32,947 nucleotides of DNA from Lachnospiraceae bacterium (GTDB taxonomy: Bacteria > Bacillota > Clostridia > Lachnospirales > Lachnospiraceae): positions 1-32,947 of the forward strand of contig VSNR01000020.1 of NCBI GenBank assembly GCA_009774345.1, given 5' to 3'. Below are positions 1 through 6,762 of this stretch, piece after piece; position 1 is the first letter of the stretch, and every line of letters begins with the position of its first letter. A model generated the notes under the pieces. That model made no database searches and was not told the DNA's origin. It saw nothing but the letters and a program-made list of their open reading frames with translations. A program made the translations under genes and the position numbers.

Positions 1-263
1 GCATAGTTTTCCAGTTATTATTTCTTTATTTTTAATCTTTTTTAGTCTTTTTATGTTATTATGCTTATTTTTTAATCTCATTAATTGTAATATTATACTA
101 AATATATTTTTGTTTTTTCTGTAATTATAGTCAATATTACATATGCCTTTAATCTATATTTTTAACTCTTTTTAATTCAAATATGATTTATCCAAACACG
201 CTGGAATGATCTGAACAAATATGATAAAATAAATTAAGACATATTTAAGGAGTAAGAAAACTT
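1..263. other. AT-rich non-coding left edge
   Basis: No credible reading frame is visible here. The stretch is markedly richer in A and T than the genes that follow, with long T runs on the + strand. Near its right end a TATGAT hexamer (220-225) could be the -10 box for the gene at 264, but no good -35 box is seen. An AAGGAG ribosome site lies at 247-252. Confidence 0.6.
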
Positions 264-791
264 ATGTACCTCGTATCCGTCTATTTCGACCCTGCCGCCA
301 CCAGAAGGCTGCAGGCATTTATCGACCAGATCGCCGCTGCATCTGGCAATCACTATATGACCGAAAAGGATGTGCCGCCGCATCTGACCCTCTCCGCCAT
401 CGAGGCGCGCAGCGTGGACATCCTGATTCCGGCGGTACAGCAATTAGAAGGAAGGCTGCGGCAGGGCACTGTCTTGTTTGTTACCGTAGGACAGTTGTTT
501 CCATATGTCCTGTACACCATGCCTGTGCTCAACGCATACTTGCAGGAATTGGCTGTTCAGGTAAATGATGCGGTGTCCGGCATTCCCGAGACAACGGTGA
601 GCAAATATTACCATCCCCATTCCTGGCTGCCGCATGTCACATTGGGAAAAACACTGTCAAAAGAACAGATGCGCCAGGCTTTTGCCGTGATGCAGGACAA
701 ATTTTCCGTCTTTGATGCAAAAATCACAGAACTCGGACTGGCAAAGGTCAATCCCCACGAAGACGTGCTGCGGTTTGGCCTGCTGCCCTGA
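264..791 (+). CDS. 2'-5' RNA ligase family / 2H phosphoesterase
   Basis: This 175-residue protein carries the two short signatures of the 2H phosphoesterase superfamily (LigT / 2'-5' RNA ligase-like): HLT at residues 40-42 and HVT at 124-126. Each is followed by hydrophobic beta-strand residues, and the spacing of about 84 residues is normal for the fold. The two histidines would act on 2',3'-cyclic or 2'-5' phosphodiester bonds in RNA or nucleotides; the real substrate of such bacterial proteins is usually unknown. No signal peptide or membrane segment is seen, so it should be cytoplasmic. AAGGAG at 247-252 supports the ATG at 264. The next gene follows after 67 bp and could be co-transcribed. 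Family assignment is firm; substrate is not. Confidence 0.85.
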   Translation: MYLVSVYFDPAATRRLQAFIDQIAAASGNHYMTEKDVPPHLTLSAIEARSVDILIPAVQQLEGRLRQGTVLFVTVGQLFPYVLYTMPVLNAYLQELAVQVNDAVSGIPETTVSKYYHPHSWLPHVTLGKTLSKEQMRQAFAVMQDKFSVFDAKITELGLAKVNPHEDVLRFGLLP

Positions 792-797
792 GGAATA

Positions 798-836
798 GTT
801 GAAAAGTTGAAAAATTGAAAGTAGTAAAATTGAAAG
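798..836 (+). repeat. Four 8-bp direct repeats between genes
   Basis: The unit (G/A)TTGAAA(A/G) occurs at 798-805, 806-813, 814-821 and, after a 7-bp gap, 829-836. It sits between the stop of the phosphoesterase gene and the GAGGAG ribosome site of the dehydrogenase gene. It may be simple slippage or a protein- or RNA-binding array; nothing in the window decides this. Confidence 0.6.
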
Positions 837-858
837 CAGAAAGCGAGGAGAACCTTTC

Positions 859-1818
859 ATGAAATTAATCGTCTTAGAGCGAAACAGTGTAGGTACGGAC
901 ATTGACGTATCCTGCTTTGAGCAATTTGGAGAAGTCACTTACTATGCAAACACGACCGCAGAACAAGTCGCAGAGCGCGTGAAAGATGCAGATATCATTA
1001 TTTCCAACAAAGCCCCCTTAAACGAAACCACACTGGCAGATGCACCACATGTAAAGCTCATCTGTCTCTTGGCAACCGGATATGACTGCGTCGATCTTGC
1101 CTACTGCACCAGCAAGGGCATCAAGGTCACGAATGTAGTGAACTATTGTACGCCTGCCGTGGCGCAGCACACGATCCTTCTGGCGCTCATGCTGTCTGAA
1201 AAAATAGCATTTTATGACGATTATGTAAAATCCGGCGCCTACAGTGCACAGGACAGATTCTCTAATTTTGACCGGGCGTTTCACGACCTGGACGGCAAGA
1301 CATGGGGCATTATCGGTATGGGGACAATCGGACGCAAAGTCGCTGCATTGGCATCCGCCTTTGGCTGCGATGTAATATTCTACTCCGCTTCCGGGAAAAG
1401 CACTTACACGAAATACCCCAGAGTCGAGCTGGACACCTTGCTGCGGACATCGGATATCTTATCCCTGCACTGCCCGCTCACAGACAGGACAAGAAACCTG
1501 ATTGACAAGAATGCTCTGAATAAAATGAAACCTACCGCAATCTTGATCAACGTAGCGCGGGGACCTGTCGTAAATACACAGGACCTGTACCAGGCTCTGA
1601 TGGCAGAAAAAATCATGGCAGCAGGATTAGATGTTCTGGAAAAGGAACCCTTGGAACCTTCCAATCCGTTGAGCCAGTTCAAAGACAGCACCAAACTTAT
1701 CATCACTCCCCATATGTCCTGGGCAAGCATAGAGTCACGTACCCGCCTGATCGCAGAAATTGTCAAAAATATACAGGCATTTTTAGATGGAACTGACAGA
1801 AATGTCTTGACAATATAA
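859..1818 (+). CDS. D-isomer-specific 2-hydroxyacid dehydrogenase
   Basis: This 319-residue NAD-dependent dehydrogenase has the full catalytic set of the D-2-hydroxyacid dehydrogenase family: the GMGTIG dinucleotide loop at 153-158, the catalytic Arg in NVARG (234), the Glu in EKEP (261-264) and the His in TPHMSWAS (285). Length and domain order are normal: a split substrate domain around a Rossmann cofactor domain. The segment CTPAVAQHTILL near residue 100 and the SWAS context after the catalytic His resemble glycerate dehydrogenase/hydroxypyruvate reductase more than SerA. A 2-ketoacid such as hydroxypyruvate or glyoxylate is therefore a reasonable guess, but substrate cannot be fixed by eye. 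No ACT domain is present. GAGGAG eight bases upstream supports the ATG. The promoter of the next transcript starts inside the last codons of this gene. Confidence 0.88.
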   Translation: MKLIVLERNSVGTDIDVSCFEQFGEVTYYANTTAEQVAERVKDADIIISNKAPLNETTLADAPHVKLICLLATGYDCVDLAYCTSKGIKVTNVVNYCTPAVAQHTILLALMLSEKIAFYDDYVKSGAYSAQDRFSNFDRAFHDLDGKTWGIIGMGTIGRKVAALASAFGCDVIFYSASGKSTYTKYPRVELDTLLRTSDILSLHCPLTDRTRNLIDKNALNKMKPTAILINVARGPVVNTQDLYQALMAEKIMAAGLDVLEKEPLEPSNPLSQFKDSTKLIITPHMSWASIESRTRLIAEIVKNIQAFLDGTDRNVLTI

Positions 1819-1835
1819 GTGATATTCATTAGAAT
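1807..1835 (+). promoter_or_regulatory. Sigma-A promoter of ABC-F leader
   Basis: TTGACA at 1807-1812, a 17-bp spacer and TAGAAT at 1830-1835 form a near-consensus promoter. The -35 box overlaps the end of the dehydrogenase gene. Transcription would start near 1842, leaving an untranslated leader of about 400 nt before the ABC-F gene. Confidence 0.75.
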
Positions 1836-2056
1836 AAAAACAGTTTATTTAAAGAAAGGCGGTGGGAAGATGCGGATATAACAAAACAGAAAACACAAGC
1901 TGCGATTTTAGTTCAGACATCTGCCAGACGTTGTGCAGTGTCTGTTTGTTGTGTAATTTTGTTTTGTTATGTGATACCATCTTCCTGCAATTGAGTAGAA
2001 AGGATTGGGACGCAGGCAATAAATTTCTTTTCCGCGTCCTTATCTATAAATGCAGG

Positions 2057-2083
2057 CTGGAGGCGTCATGTCTCCAGTTTTTT
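2057..2083 (+). terminator. Intrinsic terminator inside ABC-F leader
   Basis: CTGGAG at 2057-2062 pairs with CTCCAG at 2072-2077 and is followed directly by six T (2078-2083). It lies 160 bp upstream of the ABC-F start and downstream of that gene's own promoter, so it can only act as a conditional attenuator. Confidence 0.75.
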
Positions 2084-2115
2084 ATGCACACGCCGATGCA
2101 GAGGAAATCTGCACC

Positions 2116-2147
2116 CGAGCAGGGGAAGATGGCTCTTCCCTACTCGA
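2116..2147 (+). repeat. Dispersed palindrome, copy 1
   Basis: CGAGCAGGGGAAG (2116-2128) pairs, with a one-base bulge, with CTTCCCTACTCG (ending at 2147). The same palindrome with the shared right arm CCCTACTCGATT recurs at 22041-22076 between uvrC and ftsH. No T run follows, so it is not an ordinary terminator. Confidence 0.6.
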
Positions 2148-2242
2148 TTGCTCGCAGGCATTCAAAATCAGCACACTCTCTAACATCCCTCGTGTTTTCA
2201 TCAGGAATCATTTAGAAATCATCATGAAACGGAGGGAATTCT

Positions 2243-3793
2243 ATGTTACAAATCAATCATTTAACCATACGACACAAAAAAGATTACCGCATTTTGCTGG
2301 AGGATTTGAACCTCAATATCAATCCGGGTGATAAATGCGCCCTGATTGGCGAGGAAGGCAATGGAAAAAGCACCCTGTTAAAGCTTCTCTATGATCCTGC
2401 TTTAGCAGAGGACTATGTAGAATACGAGGGTGAGATCCTGTGCAGCGGGGAACGCCTTGGCTATCTGCCGCAGGAACTTCCAGAACCGCTTCGGCAGTCC
2501 TCTATCTATGCTTATCTCACAGCGACAGACAGTTTTTATGATCAAACGCCCCGTGAGCTCGCCTCTCTGTGTACCAAGCTGAATTTTCCATTCGAACGCT
2601 TATACTCAGACGACCTCATGGGTGTGCTCTCCGGCGGTGAAAAGATCAAGATTCAGCTCATACGGCTGCTCATCGAGCATCCTACGATTCTTCTGCTCGA
2701 TGAACCATCCAATGACCTGGATCTTACAACCCTTGTCTGGCTGGAACACTTTATACAGGAGACCAGGATTCCGATCTTGTACATCTCTCACGATGAAACA
2801 CTGCTAGAGCGCACTGCAAACAAGCTTATCCATATCGAACAATTGCGGCGCAAGACCATACCGCGCTGTACTGTAGTTCAAACGGATTACCAAAATTATC
2901 TCAGACAGAGAAACCTTCAGTTTGCAAAACAGGAACAGGAAGCCAAAAATGAACGAAGAGCTTACGACAAACAGCAGGAGAAATTTCGAAAGATACAGCA
3001 AAAAGTAGAGCATCAGCAAAATGTGATCAGCAGACAGGACCCCCACGGGGCGGCATTGTTAAAGAAAACCATGCATCGTGTCAAGGCGTATGAAGCACGC
3101 TTTGAGAAAGAATTTGAAACAATGACAGAACTGCCCGAGTATGAGGAAGCCATGTTTACAAAGTTTGGCAGCCAGGCATCCATTCCAAATGGGAAAACGG
3201 TGCTGGATTTTACCCTTGACACACTCCGCATATCAGACAATGTTCTCGCCCACGACATCCATCTGTTTATACGGGGCGCAGAACACATCTGCATTACAGG
3301 AAAAAACGGCTGTGGCAAGTCAACGCTGATGCGTATGTTATCAAAAGAACTCTTGCAGCGGTCAGATATCAAAGCCGCGTATATGCCACAGAATTACGAA
3401 GAACTTCTGGATCTATCTCAGAGTCCTGTGGAATTTTTATCCGATGGCAGCAAAGAGAGCATCTCCTTGATGCGCACCTATCTGGGCAGCATGAAATTCA
3501 CCGCAGATGAACTGACACATCCCATGCGGGAACTTTCCGGCGGTCAGAGGGCTAAGGTCATGCTGCTCTACCTAGACACTTCCGGCTGTGATGTCCTTTT
3601 GCTCGACGAACCCAGCCGCAACTTTTCGCCGCTGTCAAACCCTGTCATCCGACGGATGCTGCGTGCATACCAAGGCGCGATCATCAGCATCTCACATGAC
3701 CGCAAATATATTGCTGAGGTTTGTGACAAAGTATATGAATTGACCTCAGAGGGACTCATCCGATTACTGAGATACTATACTCACGACAGATAA
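2243..3793 (+). CDS. ABC-F ATPase, ribosome-protection (ARE) type
   Basis: This 516-residue protein has two ABC ATPase domains in one chain and no membrane segment. Domain 1: Walker A GEEGNGKST (36-44), signature LSGGE (129-133), Walker B ILLLDEPSNDLD (149-160). A charged, Gln/Lys-rich linker of about 90 residues follows, the arm that reaches into the ribosome in ABC-F proteins. Domain 2: Walker A GKNGCGKST, signature LSGGQ, and Walker B LLLDEPSRNFSPLSNP; that last motif is typical of the Lsa/Vga-like resistance group rather than of EttA or Uup. Such proteins bind the ribosomal E site and displace lincosamide, pleuromutilin or streptogramin A drugs. GGAGGG sits upstream of the ATG. The attenuator-like leader supports a drug-inducible role. 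Which drugs it protects against cannot be read from sequence. Confidence 0.88.
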   Translation: MLQINHLTIRHKKDYRILLEDLNLNINPGDKCALIGEEGNGKSTLLKLLYDPALAEDYVEYEGEILCSGERLGYLPQELPEPLRQSSIYAYLTATDSFYDQTPRELASLCTKLNFPFERLYSDDLMGVLSGGEKIKIQLIRLLIEHPTILLLDEPSNDLDLTTLVWLEHFIQETRIPILYISHDETLLERTANKLIHIEQLRRKTIPRCTVVQTDYQNYLRQRNLQFAKQEQEAKNERRAYDKQQEKFRKIQQKVEHQQNVISRQDPHGAALLKKTMHRVKAYEARFEKEFETMTELPEYEEAMFTKFGSQASIPNGKTVLDFTLDTLRISDNVLAHDIHLFIRGAEHICITGKNGCGKSTLMRMLSKELLQRSDIKAAYMPQNYEELLDLSQSPVEFLSDGSKESISLMRTYLGSMKFTADELTHPMRELSGGQRAKVMLLYLDTSGCDVLLLDEPSRNFSPLSNPVIRRMLRAYQGAIISISHDRKYIAEVCDKVYELTSEGLIRLLRYYTHDR

Positions 3794-3862
3794 GATCTGC
3801 CGTGAGTATTGCGCCAGCCGCAGCCGCGAAGCGGCATATTTCCTTATGCGGCTATGTGCATC

Positions 3863-3905
3863 ATTTTATACTGGCGGTCAATCTTTTCGACCGTCAGTAT
3901 AAAAT
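3863..3905. terminator. Bidirectional terminator between convergent genes
   Basis: ATTTTATACTGGCGGTC (3863-3879) pairs with GACCGTCAGTATAAAAT (3889-3905), with a single G-T wobble. The A/T-rich flanks give a T run on both strands. It separates the ABC-F gene (+) from the ABC permease gene (-), whose TGA stop (3894-3896) lies inside the right arm. Confidence 0.75.
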
Positions 3906-5075
3906 ACCCACCGCGCCCGCCAGCAGTAACATTCCAGCAGGCACAAGATACTTTCGCGGATGATGCCACAAATCACTCTCAATTTTCCAGCCGCGCACGG
4001 GATAAAACCATTCCAGCAGGACAGACAAAACCGCACTTAGGAGTGCAAAGCAAGCGGCAGAAAGCACTGTCCATCCCGTGATACCGCCAAGCTGAATCTG
4101 CCAGCTGCACAAATACAGCACATCCGCGATACCATTCCACAGAAAGAGAAACAGGACATAGGGCACGCAAAACAAACGCCCCTGATGGGGCAGGACACGC
4201 ACAGCCTGCTCCAAATCCGGGTCGCAGGAGAGCAGAATGCATATCGGCGTATTCATCGACAGCACAGCAAAACCAACCGGCTGTGCAGCCATCCCTTCCC
4301 CTTCCAATGCCCCCAGAAATGATGGCAGCACACAGGCGACTCCCCACATGACAGCCATGTTTACAACATAGTTTTTATGCGCCCCCAGATAGCGCAGCAG
4401 ATACCGCCACACATACATCCGCCTGTCATGCCAAATCCAGCAGCGCGTTTTATTTTGACACGCATGTTCATAAAAAGAGTACGCATCCGCCCTCCGCAGA
4501 ACAAGAACTGCAATGACACCATTGACCAGCACCAAAGCGATGAAACATGACACATTCCACATCAGCAGAAGCATCCCCGCCACCGCCGCAGTCCAAAAAC
4601 AACACGCACACACCGCCCATGCATTGCTTTTCCCATCCTTATGATGCAACACAGAACGGATAGCCGCCGCCATAAGGATGGCACTGGCTGCGCAGCATAT
4701 GCTTCCTAGAATCTCCCATGCACGCCACTCTCCCAGCGCAAGCACCACTGCCAAAAGCATCGCCGTTTTTGTCAGAAAGACATAGATGCCCAAGGATGCC
4801 ACATACGAAAAAATAAAATCCCGCCCCGCAAAGGGAAGCATAAATAAATTTTGCATCGTCTCGGCCGTATCCTTCGAAGAAAGCGCCTGCCACATCACGC
4901 CCGCCGTAAAGCTGCTGGTCATAAAATACAGCACAGACGGTGCAATCCGCACTTCCCATTCTGCGGCTTTCAATCCCAGAAATACAATCAGCACAGCCAT
5001 GAGCACACGAGCCATCCGCTCATAGTTTGTGCCAAATAATTTTTTCCCAAATGCCTTAAACATCATTCGTTTCAT
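3894..5075 (-). CDS. ABC-2-type transporter permease
   Basis: This 393-residue, very hydrophobic protein has about ten predicted membrane helices spread over its whole length, separated by short basic or aromatic loops. It has no ATPase motif. It lies directly downstream of an ABC ATPase gene, overlapping its 3' end by 20 bp, so it is most likely the membrane half of that transporter. I chose the ATG at 5075 (MKRMMFKAFG) because GGGAGG lies nine bases upstream; the reading frame is open further upstream, but without a ribosome site. The substrate is unknown. Transporters of this layout paired with LytTR two-component systems often handle peptides or bacteriocin-like molecules; that role is inference. 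The stop codon lies inside a bidirectional terminator. Confidence 0.75.
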   Translation of the reverse strand: MKRMMFKAFGKKLFGTNYERMARVLMAVLIVFLGLKAAEWEVRIAPSVLYFMTSSFTAGVMWQALSSKDTAETMQNLFMLPFAGRDFIFSYVASLGIYVFLTKTAMLLAVVLALGEWRAWEILGSICCAASAILMAAAIRSVLHHKDGKSNAWAVCACCFWTAAVAGMLLLMWNVSCFIALVLVNGVIAVLVLRRADAYSFYEHACQNKTRCWIWHDRRMYVWRYLLRYLGAHKNYVVNMAVMWGVACVLPSFLGALEGEGMAAQPVGFAVLSMNTPICILLSCDPDLEQAVRVLPHQGRLFCVPYVLFLFLWNGIADVLYLCSWQIQLGGITGWTVLSAACFALLSAVLSVLLEWFYPVRGWKIESDLWHHPRKYLVPAGMLLLAGAVGILY

Positions 5076-5775
5076 CGCGCAGCGCCTCCCTAAGTACTGT
5101 GGCATCCACCTGTCCGCCCTCATATGTCTGCCGGATTCTGCCATTCTCAAGAACCACAACACGGTCTGAAGTCAGCGTGATACTCTCCAAAATATGGGAG
5201 GAAAACAGCAGCGTTCCGTGCTCTCTATATCCAGCCATCTGTTCATATAGAAATTCCGTACTCTGAAAATCCAGCCCGTTGACCGGTTCATCCAGCAGCA
5301 GCAGCGCCGGCTTCAATGCAAATGCCGTGATCAGAAATGCCTTCCTGCGGTTACCTGTCGAGAGATCCCTGAACAGCACATCCGTATACGCCGCAAAGTG
5401 AAATCCCTCAATCAGCGCCGACAATTCTGACTGTGCTGGCTGTTCTTTCTTATATGCACAAAAGACATAAGCCAGATACTCGCGGAATGTAAAGTACTGA
5501 AAAGAATTGTCCTCCGCAAACACCACGTACCGATTCACCTTGAATTTCCTATCCCGCATCCCGACAGCCTCTCCCCGAAACAGGATGCCATCTGAATGAA
5601 AGGTGGGCAGCAGCCCTGACAGCACTTTTAAAAACGTCGTTTTCCCCGCGCCGTTCAAGCCAATCAGCCCTACCACCTCATGCTCTGCAAGCTCCAGCGA
5701 AAATCCAGTCAAGACCTCTTGTTTTTGCCGATACCACGCGCTTAAATGATTGACAGCCAGTAATGACGCCCCCAT
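5056..5775 (-). CDS. ABC transporter ATP-binding protein
   Basis: This 239-residue ATPase has Walker A GLNGAGKTT near residue 40, a Q-loop region, Walker B ALLLLDEPVNGLD and a switch-loop His in LFSSHILE. The signature is unusual: LSTGNRRK instead of LSGGQ. This variant is common in ABC-2 export ATPases. I chose the ATG at 5775 because AGGAGA lies just upstream. It begins one base after the stop of the small membrane protein gene, and its own end overlaps the permease gene, so the three are translationally coupled. The protein would energise the adjacent permease from the cytoplasmic face. Expression is probably set by the LytTR-type promoter at 5996-6054. Confidence 0.88.
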   Translation of the reverse strand: MGASLLAVNHLSAWYRQKQEVLTGFSLELAEHEVVGLIGLNGAGKTTFLKVLSGLLPTFHSDGILFRGEAVGMRDRKFKVNRYVVFAEDNSFQYFTFREYLAYVFCAYKKEQPAQSELSALIEGFHFAAYTDVLFRDLSTGNRRKAFLITAFALKPALLLLDEPVNGLDFQSTEFLYEQMAGYREHGTLLFSSHILESITLTSDRVVVLENGRIRQTYEGGQVDATVLREALRDETNDV

Positions 5776-5776
5776 A

Positions 5777-5953
5777 TTACCTGTCTCCTTCTTGATGATT
5801 TTCTTTTTTCCACGCCGCACAGGCAAAGTACAAAAACAGACCGCCCAGCACAACATAGAGCGCCGCCTGCGCAAACCTGCCTGAAACGCCGCTCACAACA
5901 GCGGCTGCCAGCCAGATTACAGCTAAAATTCCCCGTATCAATATATGACGCAT
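5777..5953 (-). CDS. Small two-helix membrane protein of ABC operon
   Basis: This 58-residue product (MRHILIRGILAVIW to NHQEGDR) has two hydrophobic segments, at about residues 4-23 and 30-47, and a short charged cytoplasmic-looking tail. GGGAGGG seven bases upstream supports the ATG at 5953. Its TAA is followed after one base by the ATG of the ABC ATPase gene, so it is the first gene of a three-gene operon. I do not recognise the family. The position suggests an accessory subunit or a small sensor of the transporter, but nothing in the sequence shows which. Confidence 0.7.
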   Translation of the reverse strand: MRHILIRGILAVIWLAAAVVSGVSGRFAQAALYVVLGGLFLYFACAAWKKENHQEGDR

Positions 5954-5995
5954 AATTTTTCCCTCCCGAAATGATTTGTTGTTTGTTTTGTCTAT

Positions 5996-6054
5996 ATCAT
6001 AGCGTAAAAAAGCGGCTCCTGCCAAAATGTCCGTAATCGGTTGTTTTTTGTCCG
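5996..6054 (-). promoter_or_regulatory. Transporter promoter with LytTR-like direct repeats
   Basis: On the - strand, TTGGCA (6020-6025), an 18-bp spacer and TATGAT (5996-6001) form a promoter about 40 bp upstream of the first transporter gene. Just upstream of the -35 box the hexamer TGTCCG (as read on +) occurs at 6028-6033 and 6049-6054, exactly 21 bp apart. Two direct repeats about 21-22 bp apart next to a -35 box is the classic arrangement of LytTR-domain binding sites. The neighbouring LytTR regulator (8079-8798) is the obvious candidate. Confidence 0.6.
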
Positions 6055-6086
6055 CGAAAAAGACAGTACTGTTTATTTCTGAACAT

Positions 6087-6123
6087 CAAAAAGACATATG
6101 ACACTGCTGCATGTCATACGTCT
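6087..6123 (-). terminator. Terminator of the toxin-antitoxin transcript
   Basis: AGACATATGACA (6092-6103) pairs with TGTCATACGTCT (6112-6123) with one mismatch. On the - strand the stem is followed by TTTTTG. It lies just past the broken toxin gene. Confidence 0.65.
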
Positions 6124-6146
6124 TAACACAGTTGCTGCTATTTTGT

Positions 6147-6370
6147 TCAATCTTTGAGCTGGCTGTCAACATCCCTTCCAGCATACATAACACGGATTAC
6201 GGTCACAACGCATCTCTCTCTGGAAATCTTTCAAGCCCTGTAATGTGTTCCTCAAGCCGTTCAAGCTGCACTGCCGCATGTTCCGGCGAAAGCAGTTCAA
6301 AGGCAATATATTTATAGATGTCTCTTAGATCGGCATCAGCCTGATCTGTGGCAGTTACCTCATAAATCAT
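6147..6370 (-). pseudogene. RelE/ParE-type toxin, internally deleted
   Basis: Reading starts at ATG 6370, overlapping the antitoxin stop as ATGA. It gives 55 residues of a RelE/ParE-superfamily toxin (MIYEVTATDQADADLRDIYK onward, with LERLEEHITGLERFPE), then a premature TGA at 6203-6205. From 6206, in another frame, the sequence encodes VTVIRVMYAGRDVDSQLKD and a stop (6147-6149), which is the typical C-terminal strand of this family. The middle of the fold, normally some 25-30 residues with basic catalytic residues, is absent. The gene has therefore lost an internal segment plus the frame. The toxin should be inactive; the antitoxin upstream is intact. The family call is by motif memory; the break itself is seen directly. 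Confidence 0.75.
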
Positions 6371-6675
6371 GTACTATAATCCTTGCGGATATCAGCAAAT
6401 GCCTGTCTTACAGATTTGATTCGTCCTGCCTCCATATCCGCATATCCTTTCTCCAATTCTGCATTTAAGTCGGATTCGCTCAGCTCAGAGACATCTGTCT
6501 GTCCCGCCATAGGTATTTTAACTTCAAACGGAAGTCCTCTGTTTAATATAATCTGTTTATAAAACATATTAATTGCATTGGATGCCGGGATGCCAAGCGC
6601 TGACAAAATGCTTTCTGCCTGCTCTTTCACATCTGGCTCTATCCTTGCGTACACATTCGCTGATTTCACTGCCAT
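6367..6675 (-). CDS. RelB/DinJ-family antitoxin
   Basis: This 102-residue protein begins MAVKSANVYARIEPDVKEQ and continues with AESILSALGIPASNAINMF, the ribbon-helix-helix DNA-binding start typical of RelB/DinJ antitoxins. The C-terminal half is acidic and would wrap the toxin. I chose the ATG at 6675 because it follows AAGGAG; the frame is open upstream through the promoter. The stop overlaps the toxin start by ATGA, the usual coupling in these modules. Since the toxin gene is broken, the protein may now act only as a DNA-binding repressor or cross-neutralise a relative elsewhere. A 10-bp palindrome in its promoter fits autoregulation. Confidence 0.85.
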   Translation of the reverse strand: MAVKSANVYARIEPDVKEQAESILSALGIPASNAINMFYKQIILNRGLPFEVKIPMAGQTDVSELSESDLNAELEKGYADMEAGRIKSVRQAFADIRKDYST

Positions 6676-6724
6676 AGCACAATACTCCTTATCCCAATCT
6701 AAAATATTTGCTTTTGTCAGATTT

Positions 6725-6753
6725 ATTATACCAATATGTACATACAATAGCAA
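6725..6753 (-). promoter_or_regulatory. Antitoxin promoter with palindromic operator
   Basis: On the - strand TTGCTA (6748-6753), a 17-bp spacer and TATAAT (6725-6730) form a good promoter. The spacer contains the perfect palindrome TATGTACATA (6735-6744), a likely operator for the ribbon-helix-helix antitoxin. Confidence 0.65.
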
Positions 6754-6762
6754 TACATTTTT

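Larger units (their letters stand above)
1842..2242 (+). promoter_or_regulatory. Structured attenuator-like leader of ABC-F gene
   Basis: The leader opens with a micro-ORF, ATG-CGG-ATA-TAA (Met-Arg-Ile) at 1870-1881, preceded by AAAGG. Its start codon lies in the left arm of a long imperfect inverted repeat (1864-1898 with 1949-1985) that encloses a second hairpin (1914-1924 with 1935-1944). A GGACGC/GCGTCC hairpin (2008-2013 with 2034-2039) and an intrinsic terminator (2057-2083) follow, then a palindrome (2116-2147) and the GGAGGG ribosome site of the ABC-F gene. GACGC at 2009-2013 could also pair with GCGTC at 2064-2068 beside the terminator's left arm and so act as antiterminator. A micro-ORF plus terminator is the usual design of antibiotic-inducible ARE ABC-F leaders; induction here is inferred. 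Confidence 0.65.

Noticed and set aside
6111..6317. A 68-residue + strand ORF over the toxin region
   Set aside because: The - strand encodes both recognisable halves of a RelE/ParE toxin here; the + ORF is a shadow.
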